This document shows, one piece after another, positions 13,593 to 26,014 of a DNA stretch of 64,000 bases. Source of the DNA: Glossina fuscipes (lineage: Eukaryota > Arthropoda > Insecta > Diptera > Glossinidae); assembly GCF_014805625.2 (NCBI RefSeq), contig NW_023998630.1, forward strand, positions 1,473,102 to 1,537,101. Direction: 5' to 3'. The translations under genes and the position numbers were made by a program. Every line of letters begins with the position of its first letter. Position 1 is the stretch's first letter. The notes under the pieces are model-generated. The model ran no database searches. It was given only the letters and a program-made list of their open reading frames with translations, and had not been told where the DNA came from.

Positions 13593-14692
13593 GGGCGTAG
13601 TAAGAAGTACAAGCATTAAAAAAATAAGCAAAAGAAAGCAAAAGAGATATGGAGAGTGTACTATCACAGGTTACACAGCTATGTTAAGGAGAACGAAAAT
13701 AAAATTACAAAACTCAAAAACCAAAAAAAAAATTGAAATCAAAAAGGCATTAACCTTGAGGCAGGTTTTTATGTTTCGTATTTTATTATTGTTTTTGTTG
13801 CTGTTTCTTGTGCATAAACGCACATAAACCAACAACAAAAATCACTGGTTCATTTTACCGCAACAACCATAAACCTATTTAGCGTGCATATATCTTCTAC
13901 ATGTATTTTGTATATACGCATGCATGCATTTGTTAAGAGGAAGGCGGCATGCAACACAATATAACTGCGTTGATATTGTGCAGCAGAAAGATGGCCAAAA
14001 GGCTAAACCGAACTATTTTCCTTTTTTTAACTAAACATGACAAAAAATAAACATTAAAATAAAATTCTTTGCACCCAAACGTTCATGATGAGAATGACGA
14101 CGGTGATGGTGATTATATACACAAACATATTGCAGCAGTTTTATATGAAACCATATTTTATTTAGGCAACAGCATATTATGGCTGGCGTGCCTTGTCTGA
14201 TTTGGCTTGGGCTGCCTGTCTGCCTATTTCTCGTAGCAGACGACAACCTAGCTAGCTACACCTGTAACACATGCGTACATGTGCATATGGTAATAATTGC
14301 TGAGAAATATAGCCAAAATAGTTTTACATATACACGCAATTATGTATATATCTATATATTTAAATATTTTGTTGATACAATTAACTGCAAATGTGCATAG
14401 AATCCGAAAATGAGGGCGAAAAACTAAATCAGGCCGAGGTAATCGAATAATTTGAAAATTAATTTAAATAAATGGATGTTGATAGTGTTTTTGCACATGC
14501 TGGGAAGAGGAATTGATTATAAAATTTAAATAAAAAAACGAGTATAATAATAATAATAATAATAAACATCATGGGAACGTGGCAAGGCAAGCAATCGCTG
14601 TAGACGATTTAGTAGTAAACAATTTGCAAGAATTAATTAAAAGTGGCTTCCGTTAGCAAAAATCCAATTTTTCTTCTGCACTGTGCGAACGA
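13593..14692. other. No gene recognised; one (TAA)n tract
   Basis: AT-rich, with a (TAA)n microsatellite at 14544-14564. The 71-79-codon frames on both strands overlap one another and show no domain. Confidence 0.55.
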
Positions 14693-14701
14693 TATTTGCA
14701 G

Positions 14702-15131
14702 AAGGGTGTGAAGATAAATTCGAATTTAACTAGCAAAGACACTTACCGTTTCTATTAAGAAAACTCTGATAACGACTTAACAGAGCTCTCTTAAATAATT
14801 ACAATGGAGATATAGTTGGATTTGAGAGCCTACTCCGCCCATATTAAAAAAAGAAAAATATCTTTGTGGACATTTCATGAACCTATATGAAAATACCTTT
14901 GAAACAAACCACACAAATCCAAATTCTGCCTATGGGAGCTATTTTTAACGGTGTTTTGAAATTTGGTATGTTAGCGAAAAATAGATATGGGATAACGGAA
15001 AAATTTGAGACTCTAGTGCGGCCAAACTAGAAAATGTCCCCTATATTCACCTATATAACGTGAATTTATATAAAAGTACCTGTCGAATCAGTGTCTTTGC
15101 TAGTTAAATCCGAATTTATTTTCACATCCTT
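14702..15131. mobile_element. Non-autonomous inverted-repeat element with 9-bp target duplication (copy B)
   Basis: Begins AAGGGTGTGAAG and ends with TTCACATCCTT. Each end continues into the family sequence that reads ATTCGAATTTAACTAGCAAA on the left. The flanking 9 bp TATTTGCAG is repeated exactly (14693-14701 and 15132-15140). It shares the TTAACAGAGCTCT palindrome region with the 7.2-kb copy but has short arms and a different middle. No ORF. It is closely related over most of its length to the inverted copy at 63.49-63.92 kb. Confidence 0.9.
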
Positions 15132-15140
15132 TATTTGCAG

Positions 15141-15825
15141 AGGAATCCCTGCAGAATCTCCCCGCTAGTTTGCTCCATATCTTAACGTTTGTCTAATCAG
15201 CTACTTCATCCGTCGTAATAGGACGTATAGAAGATTTTCCAATTGTATTTTCAACGCATAAAAATATTCAGATACACATTTTTAGATGACTGTCACTTTC
15301 GCTTTTCATCTATTAAAATAACGATTGATACAAACATGGAATCTTGTGTGAAACAATAAATTTTATCTCAGAATTCTTTCGCTTCAGTGTTTTCGTATTA
15401 GCTTAAGCAATGAGCAAATTGAGTCTGCTTCTTGAGATGCTTCTATATTTAATAGAAAAATTGATTTTGTCCTTCTTCTTCAGATTGAAATCCCCACTAC
15501 CAATAGTAAACCTCCTACCACTAAATTTGGCCTTTCATTTTTGCTTAGCAAAGTTCTCGACTAAATCGGACAACGGGTTTAACCAAATTACTATCTAGTG
15601 TATATAAATCTAACAAACCGCTAAGTAACCACCAATTTTTTCTTAACTTTTTAGAATGTACTCAGTGCATACGGTATTGAGGACAAACTTGGAAAATATA
15701 TTATAATTTCACTTACGAGGTAAATTAAATCCTAATCGCTAAAATATATTCTTGATGTGAGTACATAACGGCGTGAATGACTGCATTCCTGAATCGAATG
15801 CTTTTTGTCCTTATTGATAATTGTA
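15141..15825. other. No gene recognised
   Basis: AT-rich. The 62-codon frame at 15410-15598 is hydrophobic, without a motif, and looks incidental. Confidence 0.55.
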
Positions 15826-15831
15826 ATTGTT

Positions 15832-16500
15832 GCAGCATTCCTGGTCCGATCCACGGATCAACAATACGGCGTGCGTAACAATTTATGGAATTAAGATCTG
15901 TGGACTTAAACGGACGTACGCTTGTTTGTGATGCGTTCATAGGAATTCTGGACCACCGAACTACGTTCAATAGTGGCTGCGTATTAAAGAGCAGCACAGG
16001 CATGGTGTACATTATCTCCATCACTTATACCATAAAACTAAAATTCGTGGAACCATGCTGCAGAAAGTGGTGCGGCAGCACACCATTGTTCATTGTTCAT
16101 GATTCTCAAAACCATCGACAACCCCTAGACAATTGTTGCACATTTATGCCAGTGTAAGTTTTCTTCCGCGCATAACTTGCTTATAGTGCAGCTCGACGTG
16201 AAAAACTCGCGAAAATAGTTTTAGAGACCCTGATGTCCCTCGAAATAGCGGTTATGCACTTCAAATGGACTTCATCCGCCTGAGCATCCGATGACACAAG
16301 AATTGCGATATACTAAGTCAATGTTTGTCGGTTCAATTCTCAGCGCGGTGGCAGAGCATACTTGCTCGTAGCTATTGTGAATGCTTAGTCGATAAAAACT
16401 TGAAGCTTACTGGTTGAGCTTGCGCCCGGTAGGCTGCGGCCAATCCCTATATCCTGCTTTTCTCTCAATTCTTTCTAGTAGTTACTACACCGTGCCTAAT
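15832..16500. other. Unassigned GC-richer block with open frames on both strands
   Basis: Composition is less AT-rich than the flanks. A 90-codon frame (15885-16157, plus) encodes a Cys-containing peptide with PCCRKWCG near residue 60 and ends in sequence that also reads as a splice donor (GTGTAAGTTTT). A T-rich TTGCAG acceptor-like site lies at about 15836, but a stop separates it from the ORF frame. The preceding segment reads open in another frame, so a frameshift would be needed. An overlapping 99-codon frame lies on the minus strand (15725-16024). This could be a decayed transposon or pseudogene, or a host exon. I recognise no family. Confidence 0.3.
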
Positions 16501-16955
16501 TCAGGACAAATCTTGGAAATTATGCCACATAATTAAGAAAGTTACACACGTGTAAGTTAACGCGTTTCGCCCATACAGCGAGAACGACTGCGTGCCTCCT
16601 CATTCCTTGCGTTATTTTACAATGGTAATGAAATTAGGTTTTTTCTGATAGGTTTTAACTTCCTTTAAGCTATATCAAAAATCTGTACTTGGCAAAATTG
16701 GTTAAGATTTTTTATACACGCTTTGTGTATTACAACTTTTAGTCAACAATGTACATGCACTATATGGTAAATAGTAAGAAAATTTGTTTATTAATTTCTT
16801 ATAGCATTTCTGTATGATTGCTTGTTTTATTTATGCTTTCGTTTCTATTTTTCTTTAAACTTAGCAGAGGCGCGAGCCAAGTGTGAAGATAGCACACCTT
16901 TTACCAAAGACTAAAATGCTGGTTATGTACAATGGGTTAACTTCACGCCAGTAAA
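16501..16955. other. No gene recognised
   Basis: AT-rich; nothing supported. Confidence 0.55.
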
Positions 16956-16959
16956 ATCT

Positions 16960-17305
16960 TGGCCAGTGTCAAATTCGGAATGTACTTAAGCGTGTGCATC
17001 TGTCCGTTGTATACCCGCCCGTGGTAAACATTCTAGTGTTCGCAAAAATGAAGATATCTCCTAAAAATTTGGAAAAGGATTTAGAACTGACTTGAACTTT
17101 TCCAAGGATACGCTAGCAGCATCTACTCGCCTATGCAACAAAGACTTTTCTTGTTAAAATTGCAAAGATGAGCTGCGTCCGCTCCATATTATAGAGCATA
17201 GAAATTTAGTTATTTTACTTTTTTTTGTCTTTTTTAGGATAACGGCGATTGGCGTAGCGGTATAAAAGGTCCGTTACGTCTGAATATAATTTTTTTACGT
17301 GTTTA
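16960..17305 (+). repeat. Hairpin-ended dispersed repeat, 3' half (copy 2)
   Basis: Contains CATCTGTCCG, GTGGTAAACATTCT, AAAATGAAGATATC, CCATATTATAGAGCATA and the end ...GATAACGGCGATTGG...TATAAAAGG..., followed by AATATAATTTTTTTACGTG. This order matches the second half of the copies at 4.6 and 53.5 kb. The terminal TTCGG/CCGAA stem is degraded. Confidence 0.7.
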
Positions 17306-20300
17306 ATTTCATTTATTTCAATTTGTTTATCAAGTAACAAACTTTGTAGAATTTAGAAGTTCCAGAAAGACATTCGAAAAAGTAATAACTGCTTTTACAC
17401 AACTTATATCGTTAAGTTTATAAAATTGTAAGTATTGGAGAGCTTATAAGCGCTAGCTATGTTGTTAATTCCACGTTCGGCTTTGAATGTTTTGCTAATT
17501 GTTAAACTTTTACTTATACTCCCATACATCTCTCATTCTTTTGTCTGGTGGAAAACTTTCTCAATATCAAAGTTAATACATTCATGAATATATTGTTTTT
17601 GTGTTATATGATGGTATTAAAAACGCCCGTAAGTAATACTTATTTACAGTCAGTCACTTTATATGTCATAATCTGAAATTTATGAATGCATACCAAAGGG
17701 GTTTAGCTTTCGCTTTATGTTCCTACCGTACTATCGTACTATCTGCTCACTGACTGTGTTGCGTTGTGTTGTAATGCCACTGCTATGTTTGTGCTGAGAA
17801 CTTGTTTATATTCGCAGACAATAGAAAAGGCTGCACCAAAAGCGACTTCAAATTGTATGGTTGTAGCTCTATACAAACGGACGGAAGCTAATCAACATAA
17901 AATGGTTTCATATTACACATTCATCTCTTTCTCTGCTTCTACTTATACGTATATACATATACGTACTATATAAATGATACCGCATCACCATTAAAATCGC
18001 AATCCACAACAACACTATACACGATTTAAAACCAAAACAAAAAGCCTGATATTCTAAAAAATAGAGAAAAAAGATGTTTTTCCAGACAGGCCCGTGAGAA
18101 GGATATTCGTACAGCATGCGCGGAAGAGCAGACGTGTTATGGGAATGGTATTGACAATCATGTTCATATGTATATCGAATATGCAAACGAGTTGAAAATG
18201 CTGTATTTTGTAATGATTGTTATGAGACTACGCGTCTGTGTGCGGGTGTGCCTGTATTTGATGAGAACTCGATTCATTGCTATTTATATCAATATTGCCG
18301 TCAGTAGGGTAGACGTTTTGAGGAGAGTTTTTATTCCAGATACTTTAAACAAAAACAAAGTGCATATATGCAATTGTGTAGATTATATGTATATACGCGC
18401 TTTTAAAGTCCATGACGTACGTTAATATTTTATAAAACCCAATCAATGATTTCAATGTGTTATCAGTGCAATAAAATAGTGGCTGCTGTACCGTTTGTTG
18501 TCCAATACGATGGTAAATGTTAGAAAACTGTTGTGTTTTATTATTGTGGGTTTCGCGTGTTTTGTGCAGCTAATAGAAATCGGAGTTTTATTTTCTCTTC
18601 GTATTACTTTTAAAAAAAACTAAAAATTAGTTGATATTCAGATTGTAACGTATCTTTTATATTATTTATTTACTATTTTTCTTCCCCAAAAATAATACTG
18701 TAATATCTAATTAATTGTTATACAAAAGCCACCGTAGGATAGTCACAATTACCATTGAATTTTTTCGATCATTTTTTCGGAACCTAACGACTGATTCAGT
18801 TGACCTTCGAGTTCAACGCATTGCAATGTTATAAAAAATTACTGAAGACTACTGAAGAATACTGAAGAACCTTGACATTGTAAAAATAATCACAAAAAAC
18901 TACCGTGACATGCATACCAAGGTTAATTCTGCTATTGGCTTTGATCAAGAAATGTCTATACATTGTACGGTCTTCGTGGTCTGTTTTTCTATGAGTTGCA
19001 AATATTTGACGAGCTTAATACACCTCTCGTGTTAAGTGCAAAGATAATGTGGAAATTTTTCTAGTTTTCTGCTGCGAACCATTTAAAGGTCTCTTCGTCT
19101 TCTTTCTTTCTCACTCTCACACATAATCACATATGCCTCTCTCTCTCTTTTCTTTTGTATAGGTGCATTGTACGTATATTATGCAAATTAACAGTTAAAT
19201 TACTGACCGTTGACATTCATATTGTGTCTCCGCATACATATATGCCTTGTGCTTTCAATCTCTCTCACTCTTACTCTCTCTCTCTCTCTCCCTATCTCTC
19301 TCTTCATCTCTGTCGCGAATTGCCATGAATTCTATATTTGCATGAGAGTATTACGCTCTATACCAATGATTTCTTTCCCCTTATAAATGCCATTATGTGT
19401 TTAGTTATGCAAATTACTATCGCTTTTAGCTATATTAGTACATACATACCAAATTTGTCTACATTGCCAAACATGGTAATTATTTTAATGTTTTTATAGG
19501 GCCATGTTAAAATATTAAAGAAAAGAAATCAAAAACTGTTTTTTTCCATCCTCTTGCTCTAATTCTTATTTTGACATAATTTAAAATCTAATAAAACATT
19601 TAATTACACCGGAGAATAGAAAGCAGATGAGAAAATCATATGCGCAATGGGATGAATCTTGTATATAATTATTAAAGTAAAAGTTTTTTATTTTCGGGCA
19701 ATGGCAATGGGTGTGATTATATAATTTTTGAGTAGCTTCGCGTATTATTTATTCTTTGTATTTAGATTCGCCGAAAATATAAAATTGAAGTAAGGGTGTT
19801 TAAAATTTCTTTCTATTCGAATTTTTTTAACTGTGAATTCTAAGCGCAGGAAATGTGACAGTCCTTGAGGATGCATTCAAAACTTCCCTTTTGCTTATGG
19901 TTACATGAACGTGGAAAAATTTGCACGGAAAAATTTGTTTGACCGTAAGCGAGAAAAGCCACTAGGCATGCACACATTTTCAAAAGCTATGTTCTTAAGA
20001 GTTCTCAAAGTTTTTCTCTTATCCATACACATTTATATCCCGGCTAGTTTTTAATTACATTTACACAACATGACAGAACATTCTATCTTTTTTGTTAAGT
20101 TGTACTATTTTTTTTCGTATGTATTGTAGTGGGACTACGAAAAAAAAAACAGCGCAATAAAAAAAAAGGCTGAACTATAGAATAAACAGAAAAAAGCAGC
20201 CCTCCTTAATAAACGAAAATTTCTGAGAAATAATACAACAGAATATGACTTTTTGTGTACAGTCCTTTCGCAAAAAAAATTCTATTTACTTTAACATTGA

Positions 20301-21640
20301 GCAACCAAAATAAAGGCGTCGGCAAATCACTCGAGTCATTTTTTTTTTCATAAAATTGAAATAAACCACATAAAAATGGAATTGTCGTTATCTTCTTTGG
20401 ACTTTCTCAGAGTGTTTCACTGGAGTAAATGATACTACTAAATTCTCAAATTAAAATGATGTGATGTGAAGAAACACCTACCGATCAAAGTCCTTATTTC
20501 CCATCCGTACTCTTCTTCTAACAAGAACCCTGACTGCTCGATTTGTTCTTTTAATCATAGTATCCGGATGCATTGGACGCTGGAAATATATGAAATCTTA
20601 ATCAGCCCACTTAGTTATGTTCATCCGTACATCTATTGTGGTAAAAGTTAGGGTGAGTATTTGATATATGTACTTTTAAGTCGTGGGCGTGATTCGACCC
20701 TGATCACGGGCCCATAATACACCAAATTTTGCATGGATGGGGCTATGAGTTATCTGAACACCGATTGCCAACAGTTAGCAAAATATTTTGCATGTCTTAT
20801 GTATATATTGAAAATATCGAAGGCCCGAAGACAATATTACTGTCGTTTATGTTTTGGCTATAACAAATTTTTCTTCTTCTCCACCTCCTTCGACAGAACG
20901 TTGTAGCTGGACTTAGCTCAAAAGTTGAATGGAGACTTATGATATTTTCATGGTCTAAGAGCGTTTTCTTTCTAAGATTTAACTTACTTTTGTTCTCGTA
21001 CTTAGGTACCGTTTATTACTCACTTACAAGAAAAAAAAAGTAAGAAAAATGTGAAAAAGAAACGTTTTGCTTGCTTAACTTTGTAAGGCTTCGAAAGATG
21101 TAGACACACACTAAAGGAACTAAAATGTACGATAAAAATGAAAAGAAACTAGTGTTAAAAAGCAAATAAAAACAACAATTTTTTATATTCAATTATATCA
21201 TAAAATAAAAAAACCACTGCTCGACATAACACATAAACCAATTAATCTTATCAGCTGAGTGTAATGTAGTACTAACGAAATGCAGGCTGCATTTGAGTGC
21301 GAAAGAAGATAATAACAACAATATTATAAACAACAATAAAGTGCTTGTAGACAACGAAAACGAATGAATGAAGCAAGAAGAAATAAGTCGATCGATGATT
21401 GGCTAATACAGGCAAAAGCCAACAACTAAAATAAACATCAACACATGTCAACATGTCGGTCTTCGAAAATATGTACAACCCCCAGTACCGAGTATAAAAA
21501 TGGATCAATAATTGTGGGAACTGATGCTGATAACTCATTTTGAAAAAAGGCAACTGTTCCACGTTTCCATTAAAATTTCACCTCTATAAAATAATAACTC
21601 GGCTCCGTCAAAAAAAAAAGAATAGTGAAAATGTTTGTAC
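17306..21640. other. No gene recognised; CT-rich patches
   Basis: AT-rich with CT-rich simple sequence around 19130-19310 and several poly-A runs near 20130-20170. The frames at 17764-18425 and 20466-20651 lack motifs. Confidence 0.55.
19257..19311. repeat. CT-rich simple repeat
   Basis: Interrupted (CT)n/(TC)n run, directly visible. Confidence 0.8.
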
Positions 21641-21649
21641 CGATACCGA

Positions 21650-22080
21650 ACCCTATTTGGAATCGTTTAACTGTAATAATAGGGATTTCTTATGCTATGT
21701 GACAGAATAAACGAAAAAGGGATCCATCACTACGCTCCTAAGTTCAATCGACAGTCCATTACCTCGTGAAAGCCACCGAAAACATATCAGTCGGGTGGCA
21801 AGTATATAGTCTCTATATTTTACTAGCCGTGTGGATATCTATTCTTGAAAAGGGAAAAACGATAATCGCCATTTTTCCTCTATTGAAAGAGAAAATTGCC
21901 AAAACGCGGTCTCACATGGCAAAGGAAAAACCAATGCTTCATAAGGGCAATGTACCATGTTGCGACATGACGTCTACAACGGTAAAATTTCATGAACTGA
22001 ACTTTCAATCACTGTCCCATCCACCATACATTTCGTATCTGTTAAAAGGGTGCTGTAGGGAACGATATCTGTAAAGTAGA
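21650..22080 (+). pseudogene. Mariner transposase fossil (irritans-like)
   Basis: Plus-strand frames recover mariner transposase landmarks in the right order. First comes FLCYVTE* (family form RYVTMDET, first catalytic Asp). Next is GIHHYAPKFNRQS (family HHY.PES.RQS), then VWISILEKGKTI, then EKIAKTRSHMAKEKPMLHKGN at 21889-21951 (family position of HQDN, catalytic Asp lost). Last is VKFHELNFQSLSHPPY, which ends before the SPDLAPSD block. There are internal stops and at least two frame changes. The N-terminal DNA-binding part and terminal repeats were not found. The HHY, EKGKTI and AKTRSHMAKEK spacing is that of the irritans lineage, to which Himar1 belongs. It is clearly non-functional. Confidence 0.8.
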
Positions 22081-24085
22081 TCAAAAATATAGCACCGAAA
22101 AATTAAAGACGCGCTGAAGCAATTGTTCCATTCATGTAGGTGAATATATTAACTAATGGAGTGGAATTTGGTGTAAAAATCTTCTAATTTAGTCCTGGAA
22201 CTTAATGATCGATGTATTGCATGTATGCGGCTCACATAAATGGAGAAGAATACGCTTTTATCACATACTGCTTAAGTGAGATGTATGTACGAAATGCGTC
22301 CATATATGCATAGATTAAAATTAGTTTTCGCTACTCAATTAACTTGAGATGTTTGCCAGCTTGAGATGACTGCATCACAAGAGTTGTCGTCGAAAAGAAG
22401 GCATACACAGGCACTAGAGAAAACGACATCAAAATGCTCATCATCAGCACCATAGCAAAAGTAATAGACAAAACTATATACACATACACAACAAAAGTAG
22501 TAATTTATATATTTTTCATTTATGCCGGAAGAATACGCTATGAATGCCAGTGAATTTTGGATTAAAAAAGTTAATATAATGTGTGTGCGTTTGCGTGTGC
22601 AATTACGTGATCATATGTGTATGTTGAAAGACAAATTGATTTAAAAAAGAAGAAGGCACATTTATACAAACACAAGCACATACACACGTGCACATTATGA
22701 ATAGTAAAAAATCTTGACTTCGTCTATTTTACATAAAAGATTTCGAAAAGCTCGTTTTTAAATTGAACACGAAATCACTTGTTCAACAACTCAATATGTT
22801 TTGTGCTCTTGGGATTAGTACGTGATTAGCAATACTAGAATCACTATGGAAGCAAAATATTTAAAAAATTACAATAAAAAATAAATTTCATAATCAAAAC
22901 GTAGCAAAAAACAAGAAAGAACATTATAATAGGACATGGCCGACCAGTAAACTCCCCACAGTATTAATAGAGACCGACATCATTTGTTAATTTTCGTCAT
23001 AAGACTCTAAAGATTATATCATTTTTGTGTGTAGGCATACTTTTTACGAAAGCCCTCATATTGGAGGATGGTCAAAAGATCAGCTGACATGGCGCAAATT
23101 TAACAAATTTTATTTACTTGTCCAAGAATTTAGTATTTTTCAATTGTCTCCATCATAAAAGGATACAAATTGTGCCCCCCTATTGTCAGGCCCCTATTCA
23201 TGACGGAGCCTAAATATTTGACGTACGTTATCCGAATTCCCCACCTTTAATTTTTATGCTACATTGCTGCGATAGATCAATCTTCAATCCGATCATAATA
23301 CATTAAATATTAGACTTTTTGACATATAACCTTTGTATCGGAGTGCGATCCAAAAAATAGACCTATGTGGTCCAAGTTCAGTAAAATTAATTTTTACGCC
23401 AAATTAATATGAACCAATTTTCAATAAAATATGTTAACATTTAGATCGTTTGGGGACATCGCGTAGGAGCAATTGTACACAAGAATTATCGAAAATTAGG
23501 CCTTCTTACCATACAAAGATGGGGAAGCTTTCGAAGCAACGGTTGTCTTATACAACTTGTCAAAATAAAGCATAATACATGGACAAATGGTCGAAAAAGT
23601 GTTCTTGTCCGTACCGCTTTCAACAGAGTTCGTTTCTGGATCCAAACATGACTTCTCGGTTCAACTCAAGAACTTATGGGTATAAGTCAGTCGGGCAAAC
23701 AAACAGACGGACAAACGCTACTAGAAGGTTGACGAAAATGATTGTAAATCGATCAACACAATAAAAGGGCAAGTCTATCTTAAGTCTTACTGAGCGTTAC
23801 ACACATCTCCTCAAAGTTAATATAACAGGTGTCATGAGTGGTGTAGGGCATAAATAATTTTACGTTTATAGCCTTGCTATCATACAAAATCGTATGTTTA
23901 CCTTTATATATGTAATACTAAGTAATCTAAAAAGGTTTGAGCTCAATGGTAGATTTCACGTTATGAGTGTGATTTCGAACGACTACTATGTCGCTTTGCT
24001 TGAGTATGAATTGAACGAATGCAATGCAATGAATTTAACATTTTCCAACTCCGGAAAGGCAACTGCTTTTGCATATGGTCTTATT
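22081..24085. other. No gene recognised
   Basis: AT-rich. A GGACAAACGC-type tract with repeated cagacgg words near 23690-23720 hints at another relative of the hairpin-ended repeats, but I could not align it. The frames at 23579-24210 show no domain. Confidence 0.5.
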
Positions 24086-24089
24086 TTAC

Positions 24090-24757
24090 TACATTTTATT
24101 AAGTTAGCATTGAAAATGGTCCAAACCGGTTGAAGGAGACGCCTGCCGCACAACGAAAACCGATAACTCCTCTTTTTTTCACAAGGAATAAAAAATTGGC
24201 TTCTGCTCATTACTCATAAACTATAACAACCAAATGTACCAAAATTTAAAGGCATATTCTATGAGCAATGTTGTAGCATTCGTCTACAAAAATGGAAAAA
24301 ATTGAGCACGCCTACCCAATATTATAGTGAATCATAATAGAATTGTTTTTTCATTGCTTTTATAACGCGTAGAAATAAGCTTCAGAAAACCTATAAAGTA
24401 TATAAATTATTGACCAGTTGCAAATTAGCAATGCACCTAAACATGTCCGTCTGTTAGTCTCTCCATCTGTCGGTTTGCACAACTGTAGTATTTGTGTTAA
24501 ACATTATCCCGTTAGCGAATGAAGATATCGTCAACAAATTTTCAAAAGAATTTGGAATTGACGCAAATTTTTCAGAGGGCACGCCTACAACGCCTTCATG
24601 CCTCTGTGATAGTTATTTTTATTTTGATAATAGAAGAAATTAACTGCGCCTGCCCCGCCCCATATTATACAGAATTTTGTTCTTTTACTTCTTTTGCCTT
24701 TTTTTTGGGATAAACGGTCCTGACCGAATTTAATTTTTTTTATTTGTTTCTTTTCTT
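24090..24757 (+). repeat. Hairpin-ended dispersed repeat (copy 3)
   Basis: From GAAAATGGTCCAAACCGG onward this runs in parallel with the copies at 60.3 kb and, reversed, 33.3 kb. They share TTTTTCACAAGGAATAAAAA, CTCATTACTCATAAACTAT, GCATTCGTCTACAA, TTTTATAACGCG, CTGTCGGTTTG and GAAGATATCGTCAACAAATT. It ends at GGTCCTGACCGAATTTAAT, a degraded version of the 3' hairpin. The 5' part is missing or unrecognisable. Confidence 0.75.
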
Positions 24758-25055
24758 ATATATCTTGCCTGGAAATCTTCTCGTTTACAATCAAACCTGT
24801 TTTTGTGCGGTAGATAGGGACCGCAGAAAAAAAACCGCACAAAAAAATTATCAAAAACTTCATAAATAGCTATAAGAAATAATTTTTCACAGCATATTAA
24901 AGAAAATTTTTTTTATGCGATAGGGAGGGACCGCATAAAAAAAGTCTCACTTAGAAAATATGCCAAAGCTTCACGAAATAGCAAGAAAGTGCTTTCAAAA
25001 CAAAATAAACAATTAAATTACACATTGAAACATTTTAAAAAATTTTAATTTCTAA

Positions 25056-25081
25056 TTTTATTATTATTATTATTATTATTT
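25056..25081. repeat. (TTA)n microsatellite
   Basis: About eight tandem tta/att units inside the pogo-like element. Confidence 0.85.
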
Positions 25082-25261
25082 TAATTTTAGACTAATGAAT
25101 TGAATTCTTAGACTAAAAAAAGAGACATTGAGCACTAGCAACACAGGCTATCGGCTCTAATTTCTAATTTTAAACAAAGAGAAATGTACATAATTCAATA
25201 CTACTCGTCGTAGTTAAAAACGCGCATATTTTTGCGATGAACTGGTTCGTAATCGCTTTCG

Positions 25262-25660
25262 TCACTTGAACATGTAGTCGGTGATAAGTTTTTGCAACGA
25301 CGGTCGTTTGGTCAGCTGTTTGTAAATGTCACGATAGCCAGATATACACAATCGCAGCTCTTTTTGGAATTTCAAACTTCTTTGAAAATTGTTATCTATT
25401 TTAAGAAAATGCTTTTCCAATTTGCTGCAAAGCTGGATCCCTGCATATATTTTATCCGCTGTAATAGATTCCGGTTCTTCTTGTCCGTCTTCATGATCTG
25501 TTAAGTTATTGATAATGTCACTATCATTTACGGTTTCGTCCTCAATCATTTCAATAAGATCATTTAATATTGCAATTTTAGTTTCTAATGTAATTGTCTC
25601 TCTTTTCACTTTGGTTACGATTAAGGGAGTACTTATGACTAAAAATAAAATAAAAATCAT
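25262..25660 (-). pseudogene. Remnant transposase ORF of the pogo-like element
   Basis: The frame is 132 codons. Residues 17-32 (KVKRETITLETKIAIL) resemble the start of the CENP-B/pogo psq-type DNA-binding domain, where basic residues precede LTLEEK..IL. An acidic segment follows (about residues 38-65), then a mixed helical C-terminal part. The DDE catalytic core is absent, so no transposition activity is expected. The first 15 residues are hydrophobic and may be non-native. A TTTTATTTTTAG acceptor-like site lies just upstream of the basic motif, so the true N-terminus may be elsewhere or joined by splicing. Whether the short protein could act as a DNA-binding competitor is speculation. Confidence 0.55.
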
Positions 25661-25900
25661 AAAAATAGGGAAAACAATTAATTTACCTTTAATCTCACTA
25701 TAAAATTAATCCGGTTAAAAGGTCAGCAATTAACTAAAGTTATTAGATGGCGCAGTATGTATTGAAATTGACTGATGCAATAGGTATGAAAATGGCTGTT
25801 GCAATGTGTACATACACACTGATAGCAAAAAAAGTGATGCCAACACAGTTCAGATTGACCTAACCTCTCGGCGAAATACAATGTGTCGATATTCATATAC

Positions 25901-25985
25901 CGCACAAAAAAAAGAATCGCACAAAAAGAATCGCACAAAAAAAAGAATCGCACAAAAAGAATCGCACAAAAAAAAGCGCATGAAA
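25901..25985. repeat. Subterminal tandem array of the terminal motif
   Basis: About five CGCACAAAAA-containing units, alternating near 17 and 14 bp (CGCACAAAAAAAAGAAT and CGCACAAAAAGAAT). They lie just inside the right terminal repeat, which itself contains CGCACAAAAACAGG. Possibly multiplied transposase-binding sites. Confidence 0.85.
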
Positions 25986-26014
25986 AACACCGCACAAAAA
26001 CAGGTTTGACTGTA

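Larger units (their letters stand above)
24788..26012 (-). mobile_element. Pogo-like DNA transposon, internally deleted
   Basis: The 24-bp terminal inverted repeats differ at one position. The right end reads inward as CAGTCAAACCTGTTTTTGTG and the left end starts CAATCAAACCTG. The element is flanked by TA on both sides (24786-24787 and 26013-26014), as for the Tc1/mariner/pogo superfamily, and CAGT-starting ends are usual for pogo/Tigger. The terminal motif CGCACAAAAA recurs several times just inside both ends. The only sizeable ORF (minus, 25262-25660) is far shorter than a pogo transposase of about 500 residues. It starts with a stretch like the CENP-B/pogo N-terminal helix-turn-helix and then jumps to an acidic and a C-terminal-looking region. 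A non-autonomous derivative is the simplest reading. Confidence 0.85.

Noticed and set aside
16265..16350. Possible tRNA, from the box-B-like GGTTCAATTCTC
   Set aside because: The flanking bases do not pair to form a T stem or acceptor stem, and no A box lies at the right distance.
25901..25985. CRISPR-like short repeats
   Set aside because: Units are contiguous A-rich 14-17-mers without spacers inside a eukaryotic transposon.
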